Positions 45,870 to 61,000 of a DNA stretch of 64,000 nt are shown here, in pieces. The DNA comes from Cranoglanis bouderius. Its lineage: Eukaryota > Chordata > Actinopteri > Siluriformes > Cranoglanididae. Numbering within the stretch: position 1 is the first letter of the stretch; each line of letters starts with the position of its first letter. The notes under the pieces are model-generated. The model saw nothing but the letters and a program-made list of their open reading frames with translations. It had not been told where the DNA came from and did no database searches. A program made the translations under genes and the position numbers. The stretch is taken from assembly GCA_023630585.1 (NCBI GenBank), contig CM042543.1, forward strand, positions 14,671,760 to 14,735,759. The letters run 5' to 3'.

Positions 45870-46600
45870 TTATAATAAGCACTTTCTGGCCCCACCCCTT
45901 AATGGTGAAATAAGACTAGAAGCTGCTGGGACCATTAGTACTTACTCCCAAAGAGAGATACTAAATTTGATTGCTATATGTCAAGCCGTTGCTGAGATAT
46001 TGCCTGATGTCCTGTTGTCAGTAACCCTCCCAAGTTGCAAATGAACTCAAACCTTGTTTGTTAACATCGGGTCATTTTGCTGAACATATGTCAATATGTA
46101 AACACATTGCAGTGAAATTTCACCATCAAATTCGTTTGTGCGTTATAGACAAACCATCTCGCATATCAAAAATCTGAGAAGCACGTTTTTTCCAGGTTGG
46201 TCTCACAATGCTGTGATCTAAATTTTCTGATGATTGGACAAAATTTGTATGAGAAGTGAAAAAACTGTGTTTGTAAAAATTCAAAATGGAGGATATCCAA
46301 TATGGTGGATTGGCATCATGGTACAAGTTAAACTTAGCATGACCCAACAAAAGTGGAATTGCAGTGTGAAGTTTTTATTTCAAAAGTATGTCCAATTTTG
46401 CAACTTTTGGTGTAGCTTTTACTGCTTTAGAGGCATACACCAAAATCACTGGGTAGGTAGCCAAGACTGCCCTCGAGCACTATGATAAATTTCATAAAAT
46501 GTGTACAGAATGTTCTATAATAATAATAATGATAATAAAAACAATTATAAATGGGTGCCTACACACCTTTGGTGCTTGGCCCCTAACAAGTTTGTTAGTG
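45870..46600. repeat. Unclassified interspersed repeat
   Basis: Reads like a multicopy fish sequence, for example ACACACCTTTGGTGCTTGGC at 46560-46579 and GGATATCCAATATGGTGGAT near 46291. No coding domain and no defined ends. Confidence 0.4.
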
Positions 46601-47016
46601 GTTGATCACATTCTTCACAACCAAAATGCCATGCAAAAGAATATCATCATTCATACTTGGGCTTGAATAATAGATGAATAATATAGTCTGTATGAAATTG
46701 ACTTATTGACTTGTTTTATTTGTTATGTACATTTGCAGTGATTACATAAAAAAAGTCATGACTACCTAAAAAAAAAAAAAACCCAAACAAGCAAAAAACA
46801 CTACCTTCACATTATGCCGAATACCGAATAAGACCTGGTGAGTCTTCACAATCGGAAGAACAGGAAACAAACTTCCCACCATTGCTAAGGAACTGAACCC
46901 AACAGGAGGACATCATCATCTGACACATTGTCCTCTGCCTCATCAGTCCAGTATGAAGCAAGCAGGGTGAGAGTTACAGCCTGAAGATACAAGTCTGTAA
47001 TACCCACAGTAGTCGA

Positions 47017-48150
47017 CTATCGTGGCTGGCTTAATAAGCCAGCTTTGGCTGCTAAAGCCTCGTTCTGCTGGATATGATATTCCTGGAAGCGCATCGAGAT
47101 CCGCTGTGTCATTTTCAGATACTTCTGTAGACAGCTCTCAGAGCACGAGGTCTGAAAAAGAAGGAGACACAACCTGAGCATTATCCCACTGTTTATATTA
47201 AACAAACAAAATGAAGCTAAAATGTGGGCAGATGGAAAAACATGTTGATTTTAATCATTCATTGTCAACATTAAAGATCCATTAAATCCACCCTGAACAA
47301 CTGGCATCGGTTTATAATCAATATGTGATCTTCACATCAAACTTCTTTCATCAACCTGTCGTTCTGTTTTCACTTTGGTTTAGGGTACAGCTACATTAAC
47401 CCCCTACTTTTTCTTAAAGAGAGTGATGCAGCAGCACTGTAGTCTGTACTAAACGTCTGTACAGCTCTCTCACCTCCTCATCTTTCCACTCTACTCAAAC
47501 AGATAAGGTCCCAAAGCTTCGAAGCTTTCATGCGACCATAACATCAACACCATCATCCATGTCATCTCATAGACAGATAACTAGCCGAGCAGAAGCTCAT
47601 ACAGTTGCACTGCATTCTGGAACATGGAGTCCAACATTTGCTGTCTCTTCTACTTCTAAGTTCGATTCATTAATATGATGACAAGTAAGAAAAGAAGCTC
47701 TTTCTCTCTGATGTTTTCAGGAGCTGTCAGTGAAACATCATCCTTATCCATGACGTTTGGATCGCGCTAGTAGACGGCGCTTTAACTGCACTAGCAAAGT
47801 CCCCCTGTGACATCAGAGGCACCTGAAGCACTAGGGACATCACAAATATCTCAATGTCAGCATATTAAATGTGTATCAGGGTGGAGTTTTCCTTTCATCC
47901 TGGTGGCTCTCACACCTCTTCCGCTTTGACCTCTCTTGTAGTGAAGTCTTTCACGCAGTCCATGAAGCAGTTCTCAGTCAGTTTGTTGTAGGTGCCAAGG
48001 AATTCCTTGAACTGAGAGATAAAACATGTTAAAAACACTAACATTATATAACCGTCAGTAAGACCCTGTGAACCTGTTTTTCCTGAACGATTCGTATCTG
48101 CATTAACCTACCTGTTTAATTTGATCCGATTCTGTGACCTGAGCAGCCAT
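47017..48150 (-). CDS. timm9: Mitochondrial import inner membrane translocase subunit Tim9
   Basis: Three coding exons on the minus strand: 48112-48150 (MAAQVTESDQIKQ), 47916-48011 (FKEFLGTYNKLTENCFMDCV...) and 47017-47151 (ending AALAAKAGLL-type text, stop TAG at 47017-47019). All junctions are phase 0, total 89 aa, the length I recall for vertebrate TIMM9. The twin CX3C motif that defines small Tim chaperones is complete: CFMDC and CSESC. Tim9 forms a hexamer with Tim10 in the intermembrane space and carries hydrophobic carrier proteins to the TIM22 complex. It is head-to-head with talpid3, with about 1.3-1.6 kb between the starts, so a shared regulatory region is possible. Confidence 0.96.
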
Positions 48151-49054
48151 AGTCCAAACCCTTTCTGCACATCAGAGTTACAACAACAAACAAAATCACC
48201 GACATATACTCTATAAATACACTGATATAAAACTATTACATGCTTTATGTTTGTATTTCAGCACAAAAATATAGCTATAGATTAAAGCTACAGTATGCTC
48301 CAGTGACCTATGTAGATGGAAAGCCGGCTCATATCTGTCACTCAAAAACACTAACGAGACTAATAACATTTTAACAAATCAATATAAGCGATGTGTGTCA
48401 GTATACACAGTATATACAGTATGATTTTAATATTACCTTAGATCTGACGGAAGCACACACTTACACTGAAGGGCCTCTAAAGGACATGTGACGGTACATG
48501 AGGGAAAAATCGACACTTTACTGCCGCACTTTCGCAACAAAGATAAACTCGGTGGTTTTCAAAAACAATACTTTTGTGTATTATAAATATAAATGCACCA
48601 TAGAAAGAAGGTAAGAGTACATAAGTTATTTACATATAAATTTTTTCTTTAACATACTACCGATATACATAAATATTTATGTCGAAACTAACGTTCAGAA
48701 ATAAAGAATACCGTTGCAAATGCAACTCTGTCAGTGACGTAAACCAAAGCGCCAAAGAAGCCCGAAGTGTGGAAGATTTTACTTTCTGGAGGCAAACAAA
48801 ACAGAACAAGCCAAAAAAAAAAAAAAAAAAAAAAAAAAACCTATTGGATAGAATTGCCTGATTATTTTTCAACTAAAGCTGGTCCCACATTGATATTAAT
48901 CTTAGGGGTGTTATTAACTGTTTTGATTGTAATGGATTTCTTACTTCTTAAATATGAAATAAAATAGCTAGTATACTTGATAGACTTGATTAGATGACAA
49001 GAAGCAAATACTGATAACAAAATACTGATTCTTAAAGTTAATAAGACAATACCT

Positions 49055-49055
<1 letters not shown>

Positions 49056-49103
<48 letters not shown>

Positions 49104-49109
49104 TAATAA
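49056..49109. repeat. (AAT)n microsatellite
   Basis: About 15 ATA/AAT units between timm9 and talpid3. Confidence 0.9.
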
Positions 49110-49336
49110 AATCGCAGACCCTGTGCAATGGTATCTAAACAAACACACCAAACGAACAGGTAAATACTTTTATTTTGAAATTAGAAACATGAGACAGTCT
49201 CTTCCGGTGTCTACGTTCGCGTCTGTTGTTAACTTTGTTGTCAGCAACAGTTGTTGTGGTTTGATCAGTACAAATTGTTCAGTTACAGAGAGTTTTCCAG
49301 GCTCTAGTGCTGTGTGTGTAGTGACACGGTGCGCTT

Positions 49337-49340
<4 letters not shown>

Positions 49341-49396
<56 letters not shown>
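49341..49396. repeat. (CA)n microsatellite
   Basis: 28 CA units immediately upstream of the probable first talpid3 exon. Confidence 0.95.
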
Positions 49397-49398
<2 letters not shown>

Positions 49399-49423
49399 GA
49401 GCTGTCCGGGCTCATGTTATAAC

Positions 49424-49521
49424 ATGAGCTGTGTTGAGTCTCAAGCAGGAGTTTACTGCACCAGCGGCGCCAAATTCAAAACTAACGCCAGGAAAAGAGC
49501 TCTGTACATGTCGACTGACAG
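49424..49521 (+). other. Candidate first exon of talpid3 (5' UTR or alternative start)
   Basis: An ATG at 49424 opens 32 codons up to a donor AG/GTGAAT after 49521. Joined to the acceptor at 49790 it would run into a stop (TAA) within a few codons, so it does not feed the frame used from 49794. Most likely it is leader sequence, perhaps with a short upstream ORF. Confidence 0.4.
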
Positions 49522-49793
49522 GTGAATAACTGCTTTCTCTGAGCGCTTTTTAAAATAGTGTATGTGTACAAATGATATTACCAACCATGAGCAATCATGG
49601 TCATTTTAGACGGCTAGTTAGCTAAATAATTTACCTGACAAGTGAGTAAGTGACTTATTGTCTTTTGAATTAGTTGAATATTACTCTTAAGTATTCAAAT
49701 ATACAATACACAGTGTCTAATAATAATGTACAACATATATCATTATAGCACAATATAAACTAATAGCTCTGTTATATTTGCTGTTTCCAGACA

Positions 49794-52700
49794 ATGGACT
49801 TATGCGCACTAAATAACATTAACTTGGATGAGTCCACGTCCAGTTCTGATGCTGCTGATGTTTTAATTCGCTCCACTAAAGCAGTTTTTGACCAGAAGAG
49901 ACAGAAAAACCTGACTGAAAATATGGAGTCGGACTTCTCTTGCCACAGAGATATTAATATTTATGTGCGGAGACTGTCAGACTCTGTTCATGGTTCCTGT
50001 TTGGCTGAACGTGGATTTCTGGAGGAGATGGTTTCTCCTGTGCTTCCTGTAAACACACATTCAGCTTCACCCACAGGTACATTTATTCTCTCTGCTATAT
50101 CTCCTGTGCACTGTACTATATATTATATATACACACACACAGTGCTGTGAAAAAGTATTTACCCATCCTGATTTCTTCTGTTTTTGTGTATATCTCATAC
50201 TAAATAGTTTTAGATCTTCAAAGAAATACAACATAAAACAAAGGTAACCTGAGTAAACACACAATACAGTTTTTATTTATTTTATTGAAGCAAAAAAGTT
50301 ATCCCATGTGAAAAACTAATTGCCCCCTTAAACTTAAAATCTGGTTGTGCCATCTTTAGCAGCAATAACTGCAACCAAACACTTCAGATAACTGGAGATC
50401 AGTCTTTCATTTACTTCTAGGACTAGGACTTACTCCTATGCTTTGGATCTTTGTCTTACTGCATACTCCAGTTACACTTGAGTTTCAACTTATGGACTGA
50501 AGACCAGACATTCTCCTTTAGGATTTTCTGGTGGAGAGCAGAATTCATGTTTCCCTCAATTACTGCAAGTTGCCCAGGCCCTGAAGCAGCAAAGCATCCC
50601 CACACCATCACACTTCCACCACCATGCTTGACCATAGGTATGATGATCTTTTTGTGGAATTCTGTGTTTGGTTTACACCAGATGTATCAGGACCCTGTCT
50701 TCCAAACAGTTCCACTTTTGACTCATCAATCCACAGAACATTCTCCCAAAAGGTTTGACGATCATCAAGGTGTGTTTTGGCAAAATTCAGATGGGTCTTA
50801 ATGTTCTTATGTATTAGCAGTGGTTTTCACCTCACCACTCTTCCATGGATGCCATTTTTGCCCAGTGTCTTTTTGATAGTGGAGTCATGAACAGTGACCT
50901 TTATTGATGCAAGCGAGGCCTGTAGTTCCTTTGATGTTGTCCTTGGCTCTTTTGTGACTTCCTGGATGAGTAGTTGCTGTGCTTTTGGAGGAATTTTGGA
51001 AGGTCGGTGACTTCTGGGAAGGTTCACTACTGCGCCGTTTTTCTATTTGGAGATAATGGATCTCACTGTGGTTCTTTGGAGTCCCAGATCCTTTGAAATA
51101 GCTTTGTAACCCTTCCCAGACTGATGTTTTTCAATCACCTTCTTCCTCATCATTTCTGGAATTTCTTTCAACTTTGGCATAGTGTGTTACTGGATAAAAC
51201 CTTTTAACCAACTTCATGCTGTTGAAAAAGTTATATTTATGTGTTGATTTGATTGAACAGGGTTTGCAGTAATCAGGCCTGGTTGCGTTTTGTCCAGCTG
51301 AACCCCATTATGAATGCAGTTTCATGGATTTTTTGAATTAGTAACTATGGGGGCAAATACACTTTCACACAGGCCCAGTTGGTACTTGATAACTTTTTTG
51401 CTTCAATAAATAACATTATCATTTAAAAACTGTATTTTTTGTTTACTCAGGTTGTTCTATCTTAGATTTTGTTTTAATTTCTTAAACAATTTAGTATGAG
51501 ATATACACAAAAACAGAACAAATCAGCAAATACTTTTTCACAACACTGTGTGAAATTATATATAATTTTTTTTTATATTTATGTACATATAAATAAATGT
51601 TTTTTCTTGTAGCACCTGAAGACCAACATCATACAGCATCAAATCCAGTTTTTGGAGTTGGCAGGAGAAGTGATGTGAGGCACCAGATAAGAGTAACCTT
51701 CAAACAATATTTTTTTATTTTCTTTCAATAATATTTTCAATAATAATTGCACAAATAGATTTATTTTCAAAATGTAATGAAACTATTGCAATATAGGCCA
51801 CTGTGTACATCATGTTTACATGTTTATCTTTGGAGGGCCATCAGAGCTTCTTATTCCTGATCAATTTCATCGTTGTTCGTATCAACAGTATTGTTCCTGT
51901 GTATGTTAAAATTGTAGTTAGATTCCAGCGGACATTATTTGTGTTTATTCTTACGTTTTTGAGCTTGAATGAATTTTCCCATAAGATTTTCCTTATTAAA
52001 CAGAAACAGATTAGTGTGACTGGTGTAATTTGAACCTACTAAATTCAGGTGACTAGTCGTTTAGTGTTAGAACTGTAAATTTTGATAGTAGATGATGTTG
52101 ATCTCCACAACCATCATGTTATTAAACTGTCATTAAACTACTCCCAGAGCATGGCAAGATGTACACTGCTATAAGTGTGTATACTTGAATACTGTGTGGT
52201 TTTGGGTGTAGTCTAGCTTTTGCATTGATTATGATTAAACATTAAATATAAACGCTCTCTCTTTACCTCAGCTTCCTAGAGCAGGTAAAGATACAAAAAC
52301 ATCAGTCAAAACAAGGGACAAAGAGCAAGAAGGTAATTTTCTCTGTACCTAATTCATCATGCATGTATCACCATCACCATGTTCATCACCATGTTCATTG
52401 CATTTTTAAATTTTTTTTATTTTAACAAACATTTGAAAACCTTCCAGGGAAGGATGTGTTAATATCGAGATACTCCACTCATGGGAGAGGTGCTGTTGTA
52501 GCTGCCCTAAAGCACAGGTAATTTTGGCCTGACTTTTAAGCACTAACATTATTAATTGCATCCATTTCAGAAGTAAATGGTGACCACAATATGTTTTTTC
52601 ACTGCACCATGTAGATCCCACAGTGCACCGGTGAGGCGGGAGGTGAGGGTGCAGTTGTTGGATGCAGGACGTCCACAAAGCAGTGAACTAAATCTTCCTG

Positions 52701-55700
52701 AGGTCCAGCCTAACACTGCTATATCTTCAAGGGATGCTGGAGATGCTTCAACTTCGGCAGCCATTGCAGCTGCTGCCATTGCAGCCACAGCTCCTCTCAT
52801 CAAGGTACTACTCAGCCTCCTGATGTTTAGCTGTATTTAAAAAAAAAAATTCTGACATGAATGCAAAACTCTTGTTTTGCATTCATGTCAGAATAAGATT
52901 AAATATGAGATATAACTAATACACACAGTGCAGTATTTGTATTAAGTTTCAAGAAGAAAATCTTGGTCTATATTAATTAGGCTTATTTTGGATTTCCTAA
53001 ACATAATACATGTGCCCCAGAGGTAGGAGAAAAATTGTTTTGGCACAAAGAGCACTCAATGATTGGTCATGTGAGTGTTGTATCTAATTCATTCCTCCTG
53101 ATATGATTAGACATCATTTTGGGGATTTCAGAAAGAATAAATGTATATGTAGTGAGTGGTATATACAATTACATTGCTATCAATGTTGTTTACAGTTGTT
53201 GATATGTGTATAAAACGACTGTTGGAATATTATTTATATAACTACAAAAATAAAGCAATAATATATATTGAATTAAATAATAAGAATTAAATAAGATTGA
53301 ATTATAAATAAGAATTAATTGGTTAGTTTATTAGCATAACTTCCCCTTTATTAGGTTAGATACATTTCACTGAGGCTGTATGGCCTAACTTGAAAACTTA
53401 GCCCAGATATACACTAGGGGTCATCATTTCCACACCTGCTCTTACACATTTATTTAAAACGGTGATTAACTGGTGAGTTGAAGCAGGTGTTTTTGAGCGA
53501 GGAAATCTCCAAACTGGAATTGATTATCCCCGATGTACATGAACCACGAAATATGTGCTTCAGGCTCAAATGGCATCTCATTGTCATAGTGATCAGAGCA
53601 GCATCTCTTTGAATTATAGGAGAGGAAAACTGTGAATAAAATCTTTTATTTTTAACACTTTAAGGTCTTTAGACTAATTGTGTGAGCAAATGTGTTAATT
53701 TTTATTTTGTAGTGTATATACGTTATCAATATCAGGGGGCTGTACAGTTAACTACCACTATGTACCTGATTATAAGGGAAGTTTTGTGGGTACTTGTTTA
53801 TGAGGATTATATTGGAAATTATGTTCAGGTGATAATTGATCACTATTTTTAAATCTTCCACTGTAGAGGAGAGAGTGGCTGAGGCATGAGGGGCCAACCA
53901 TGATTATTTATCCCTGCCTTCTTCCGTATCCTAGACTGATCACTGCTGCAATTACTGTTGTGATTACAATTGTCCTTTGAACTGTACTGTTCTATTGAAT
54001 GAATGAACTGTTCATGAATGAATAAACAGGAGAGACTAACGGTGTGTTTAATATATAATTAATAGGCCCAGAGTGATATGGAGGCTCGTGTGGCTCAGGT
54101 GGCGTCTGAGTTGCGGCGACTTCAGGAAGCTGAGGGCAGAGTGAACAATGCATCAGAGGGCAGATCAGGCAGTGGTGCAGACAGAATGGTCCAGCTGCAG
54201 GAGCAGCTGACTGTGCTGACCCAGCAGAGGCTTCAACATCTGGAAACGACTCAAGTCCTACAGCTTGAGCTGCAGGTACAGAGTCCTGCTCATTTTTCCA
54301 CTTATATCTCTCAAGATTTCTGAGCTGATTATTCATTTCTAATAATGAAATGAAATCATTCTTATGAGGTGTAGTTCGATTCAAATTTGTTGGATTTCTT
54401 TTAGAACCGTCTCTTGGGCTCTGCTCTGGATGCTGTAACAGCACGTACCATCCCACCCTCACAATCTACACTTCATATAGGCTCTAGTGTAACCCTGCCA
54501 GAGTCTGTACACAGGCCAGGATTTAGCAGGCTTCATGTTGTGGAAAATGCTGCTGCCAGAAATTCAGGCTCTTCAGGTAGGATTGTAGGCATTCATTTAA
54601 AAACAGCAATCTAAAATGTTAATAATGTCAAGTATTATAGCCTGTTGAGGTTATTAATTTTCACAGCATGCAAAATTGCTTACTTTTTCACTCTTTTTAC
54701 TGTCTTTTTTTTTCCCCATCTAGTTGCCCATGAGCAAAGCAGGGAGACTCAGAGAGGAGGTGGGAAAAGTCCGCTAGAGATGCCGGCACCACGTAATGTC
54801 ATCCCCAAACCCACCCAATGGAATCGTGTAGCCTACAGCAAACAGAACAGGACACACAAACCTGCACAGACAAAACACAGTGGGTTTGACTTAATTACAC
54901 TGCACACTTTAAAGTATGTACTGAGAGGTAGATAATGGAAGTGCTTATCACAGTGAAAACGATGATATAGGACAGGGTTTGCGAGCCATATATGGCTCTT
55001 TCAGTGATCTAGTGAACAATCTACAATCTAGTGTGTCAATTCAATTAAAACTCTACATACAGGTGCATCTCAAAAAATTAGAATATCGTGGAAAAGTTAT
55101 TTTTTTTTCCCCCCCTAATTTAATTTAAAAAGTGGAACTTTCATATATTCTAGATTCATTACACATAAAGGCTTGAAATATTTCACTTTTTTTTTTTTTT
55201 TAACCTTCATGATTACGACTTACAGCTCATGGAAATCAAAAATCCAGTATCTCAAAATATTAGAATAATATATAATACAGAAATGTCGACCTTCTGAAAA
55301 GTATGTTAATTCATGCACTCAATACTTGGTCGGGGCTCCTGTTGCACGAATTACTGCACCAATGCAGCGTGGCATGGAGGCAACAATACAGACCATCAGC
55401 CTGTGGCACTGCTGAGGTGTTATGGAAGCCCAGGTTGCTTTGATAGCGGCCTTCAGCTCGTCTGTATCGTTGGGTCTGGTGTCTCTCATCTTCCTCATGA
55501 CAAAATTCAGGTGAGGCGAGTTGGCTGGCCAATCAAGCACAGTAATACCATGGTCAGCAAACCAGTTAATAGTAGTTTTGGCACTGTGGGCAGGTGCTGC
55601 TGGAAAAGGAAATCAGCATCTCCATAAAGCTTGTCAGCAGATGGAAGCATGAAGTGCTCTAAAATCTCCTGGTAGACGCTGCATTGACTCTCGACTTGAG

Positions 55701-58003
55701 AAAACACAGTGGACCAACACCAGCAGATGACACGGCACCCCAAATCTGACTGTGGAAACTTCACACTGGACTTCAAGCAACTTGGATTCTGTGCCTCTCC
55801 ACTCTTCCTCCAGACTCTGGCCTTGATTTCCAAATGAAATGCAGAATTTACTTTCATCTGAAAAGAGGACTTTGGACCACTGAGCAACGGTGTTTTGAGT
55901 AAAAAGGTGTTTTGAGTTAATTAGCTGATTAGAGCTCTTCTCAGGTCGCCATTGCTGTATTATAAATTCTTTATTCTAATATTTTTGAGATAATGGATTT
56001 TTCCAGTACCTCATTTCCATGAGCTGTAAGCTGCAATCATCAAGATTAAAAAAAGGCTTGAAATATTTCACTTTATGTGTAATGAATCTAAAATTATTTG
56101 AAAGTTCCACTTTTTGAATTAAATTACAAAAAAATGAACTTTTCCACGATATACAATTTTTTTTTTTTTTTTTTTTTAGATGCACCTGTATTACATTTTA
56201 AAATATTACATAATTCATAATCGATGCCCGTTTGTCATGTATACACCAATCAATCGCGATGTGGCACAACAAGCTCAAATTTCATTGGACAATGTGGAGC
56301 AGAGCGGTAATTTCCCAGTCTAATTCATAAATTAGGTTGAAAACTGCATAGCCAGTCTGTTTTCAGTTTTTTAACAAAGATGAAATGGCTAAAAGAAAAA
56401 AAGACGACGAGTATCGTTCTTTCCAGTAAGAATGGACAGACATATGCAATTTGCATATTTGGAAGTCGTATTAATGGTGAGCGGTGTTCAATGTACTCTT
56501 ATTTACATACTGCATCTTTTATTGAATTACATGAAGTCCAAGTGCCACCTACAGGCCTATTAGGTGAAGTGCAGGCTGTTAGGTCAAGAACACGCAAAAT
56601 GTGAAATGGCCTTTATTACTTTATTATTTTTTATAATTATGCAATAATAGTAAAGATAATAACTACTACTAATAATAAGACATGTATAAAAACGTCAAAA
56701 ATATGTTCATTTTTCTCTTTCTCTAACAATCATAACTTCATAGCCAGCTGAAAAGGTTCCCGACCTCTGATATAGGAGCTACCTGTAATGCCATATTCTG
56801 CAGAAAAGCCATAAAAGCCATTCACTCTGAAACCACTTGATGGCAGTAGCATCATCTCCAAATTTTGCTCCACAAATAAGCGAGCGTAAAGAATGGAGGA
56901 CTGAAAAATTGAGTTTTTAATTTGTTTTACTGTATATTTTTGAGTATGCATAGGTAACCATGATTCATAACATATGCATGAATTTCAATATGTTCAGAAC
57001 TGTCTCGGTTATGTAGGTGAAAAAATACACCTTGTGTGTTAAATTATCTAAGATAAATCATTTGTTTATTTCAGGATATTTGTGAGATAAACCATAAATA
57101 ACACACACACAATCCAGACATTCGTTTTATGATTCATTATTGCTGTTTATGTTTCACTGAGCACATGGTTCTCAAATAAGTGAGATTATTTTGTGTGCAT
57201 ATGAGGCAAAACATGTACATTTGCATACCCTTTCTGTACATAAAACACATTTGAATCATTTTGTATTTTGGTTAAGACCCAATCATATGATTTAAATCCT
57301 ATTCTGCATTAGTCCCCAACACTTGTGCTTGTGGCCTCGTAAGGCAGTAATGCAGAGAATTGAAAATCATGTTGTTTGATTCCTTACAAATTGTTCATTA
57401 ACCCAAAACAATTGGCTCATTTATACAGCCCAGAGATATGGAACAGATCTTTTTGATTGAAGGTACATGGCTGTGTCTTCTGAAGTAAACCTAATTAAGG
57501 GTAAAACATTTGTGTTCAACAAGGGCTGCTGAGCAGCTGTGTAAATACGGACAGTTGGTGCAGTTCGTCTCCGCCATGCCGCCTTGTTTTCATGACAGGT
57601 TATTTTCAAAAACCTTGAGTGTTTGCTCGAGAAGCTCAGAAAGCTCAACATGCTACTGCAGGCTGAGCAGGTGACGCTGGATATACACTTTCAGTTGTAA
57701 GCTTCAAACAGACGCTAAAATTCAAGCCATATCAATCCTACATTTCTACATTTACGTTCTAAACGCATTTCTCAATGCAGAACGAGGCTGGTGAGAGATT
57801 TGGGGCAGCATCTCGGCCAAGCGTCTTTTTAGTCCATTCCTGCTTTCTTTCCTCTCTTGCTCTCTTGTTTCCAGTATAGAGGTAATGAAGGTGCTAAATC
57901 CCCTGGGCACAAGTCATTGGCTGTGACTAAAAGTTTTTCCCCTGAATCTAATATGGCTCTCCTCTCTTTTTCATTCTGATATAGGATTACTTCACCAGAA
58001 ACT

Positions 58004-58067
<64 letters not shown>

Positions 58068-61000
58068 TTCTGGATATGTGTAGAATGTACAGAGAGCTAA
58101 TTGAACACAATTCAATAGATCATACTGTTACAACATTAGAACCCAGAAAAGGATGTTCACACGCTTGGCTGTATTAGTCATATTTGCTTTTGTGTACTTG
58201 TCAAGGTTAGTTGAGAAATCCAGCTTAAGATGTCTGTTGTTAGTGACGCCATTTTGTCGCTGGTGTGCTCTGCCTGGTTGTCGTGGCAACCCTGCTATTT
58301 CTGCGACTGGATTGCTCTCTCACCGTCCCCGGCTGTCAGACTGCTCTCTGTAAGGCAATGGGCTATTTTTAGTTCTGCTGCCTTTTGTTTCTCAAGCATG
58401 CCATCAAAACCCACATTACATCCATGCTAGGGTATGAGAGCTGGGGTAAGCGTACAGTAGTCGGTGTACATCTCAAAGATATTTTAATATCAAAGCATTT
58501 GGGGAAATATTCAGAGCTGTTTTAATTATCGAAGACCACGAAGTGTGGATTCCAGTTTCTGTTAGCTTCTATGTAGTCTTACAATAAAAAAGCACAACTC
58601 GTACGTAAGTTTTCTAAAAACTATAATGCATCAAAATAGGCCAGCCCTGCTAATGAATGTTTCCTAGCTATAACTTAAGCAGACCTTATCATTGTCAGTC
58701 ATTGGACTTGGATAAGAGACACACAACCAGTGTACATGTTATTTATCCTGGCTGAAGCACAGTAGTATTTTGGTCATATGATGAACTAAAACAGGATCTT
58801 AAAAAATATAGTGACCTTAAATAAATATTAATCTAGACTAACACTGATGCTGGTAGTAGATCTAGATCTCTGTTAATATATTATATGGATATATTATAGT
58901 TCTGTCTGAGCCGAGTTCATAATCAATAATGTGAGTGATGGATGGATTACTCATAAAGTCTGGGCTAATGTATATCACATTTTAACATATCTCTGATTCA
59001 CATGATTTGCCCTTATTAAGGATGTAAGGCCTGGATATAGTGGGAGCTGAAAGAAGAAGGTCCATATTTACAAGATATAATGTTACATTATCTGAGAGAG
59101 AGAATTTTGTCTTTCCTAATTAGCTACTTTGGCTTAAATCTCTGCCTCATACTGTGAATGCAAACATGTATTCGTGTTGATATGTGTCTTGTTTCTAAGC
59201 CCACAGAATGTTTTAACAACTGCCTCATTATTTTCTGATTACTTCTGATGGTCAGTGACAACAGTGTAAAAAATAGCAAAGACTTTGGATATTTTTAAAT
59301 AGAAGGCCTATCCTTACCAATCCCATATGTAGTGGGATGAATAGTAGAGAAAATCTTGGTCTTTTTCCCAGCTGCCATGTCACCCAGAGGGGCTTGTCTA
59401 CTTTCCACTGAGATGCCCTTTGTGGAATAAATGGCAGACTTTATTATTAGCCTGTTCTCTTACCTGCCAAGACCTCTAGCAATGCCACTATGCCCTGGGG
59501 GAGCAAGTGCCGTGCCGTGCATCACACCACAGTGAAGCACAAAACGGCTTTTCGGCTCCTCAGGACGATCATGCACAGCTGGTTACACATGAGCAGTGGT
59601 AGAGTCTGTGCCTATTAGATTGCTGTGCCTGTTGTGGGTTTTCTATAATGTGGTGAACCTTTACACACCCTGCATCTTTCAGCTCTGTTTCCTCTAGTCC
59701 ATTTTGCAGGCCGCTGTGCTCCTGGCGGACTGCGGTATTCTTTCTAACCCCGTGGTCCTGCTATGAGCTGCCACCCCTTGGGGAGGTGCCAGTTTCGTGC
59801 TAATCGCTGTCTATTGTTTGCCTGTCTGTGTTTGGAATTCTTTTTAAAGGCAGTAGAAAAGACAGCCGCTTGCTGTTGCTATGAGTTCACCACATTCCAG
59901 CTGATGTTTTGCAGCTGTAAACACAGTTTGAATTTGTTCTCACCCAGCTGCTGGGAAATGGGGCTGGAATCTGTGTGCTAACAACGGCAACCATCACACG
60001 AAGATTATGGAGCCGAGGGACCAGACGCTTGTCACAGTGTGAGAAGAAAGTGACATTTAAGTTGTACAAATTCGAAAGGATTGCTGCTATTTTTTTTTTT
60101 TTTTTTTTTTTACATTGATTTTACATTCTCATGAGAAAATTGAGATACAATTACAAAAGTATTTGCTGCCATTATAAGTTAGTCCAGGCAATTTCAGCAT
60201 AAAACGTGCAGTGAGAAATGTATCATATTGTTGCATGTAACATTATCTAGTAAGGGGTCATTGAGTTTTTTTTTTTGAACTATTATGTCCTTCTTTTAGA
60301 GGAAGCACAGTACAGTTGGTTTAAGAATCAGGTCGCCTTTGTTAGAAGACCAGTAGCGTGACCAATTCCACATTGTTAAACTATGTTCATCATGAAGTTT
60401 CCAGGCCTCCGGTTTCCTTTCTGGTTTTTCCTTGTCTGGCCTCACTGATTGTCAAACACTGATGTGCGGTGGAAGAGCCTGGCATGATGTTGTTGTTCTT
60501 GTAGGAGGAGTCCCCTTTTAATGTGGCTTTTTAACCTTGAGGAAATGATTACATTCAAGATCTCCTTGGGAGCCAGGGTAATGTTTTTGGAGGAGCGAGA
60601 AATCCTTTTCCCATGTATTTATATAGCTTTGTTTTCTTTTGTCTGCATTCAGTGCTGCAGGGGAACATTCCTCTTACAAATCTCTTAGGGCTCTAATGGG
60701 CTTTGGAAACTGACCAGAGTTATATTTTGCCCTCCCTTGACAAACATCTGAGTGATGAAGTTCGTGTTCACTGCAGAGACCTTTTTCCCATTTACAGTCA
60801 CTTATTGGCTGGCTGTAAAAATAGCAACTTCACTAGGATTCTCACAAATATCAAATTTGAAGGTTATTTAGAAAGTTATTGACACACATTTTATGAATGC
60901 TAGAGCCAGTGATTACTGGAAATTTAGCATTTTTGTTTGGAATGCAAATCTGTGATGATTCACTGTGTATGTGTGCTCAGACTGAGTAAAATGCTGAGTG

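Larger units (their letters stand above)
44011..47016. other. Intergenic region between arid4a and timm9
   Basis: No gene recognised. It contains the two repeat fragments listed at 44690 and 45870 and otherwise AT-rich sequence. Confidence 0.5.

Noticed and set aside
49424..49521. ATG at 49424 as the talpid3 start codon
   Set aside because: Splicing to the acceptor before 49791 gives an early stop, so it cannot lead into the conserved frame from 49794.
57421..57651. Minus-strand frame with a serine-rich start
   Set aside because: No family match and no splice context; considered random.
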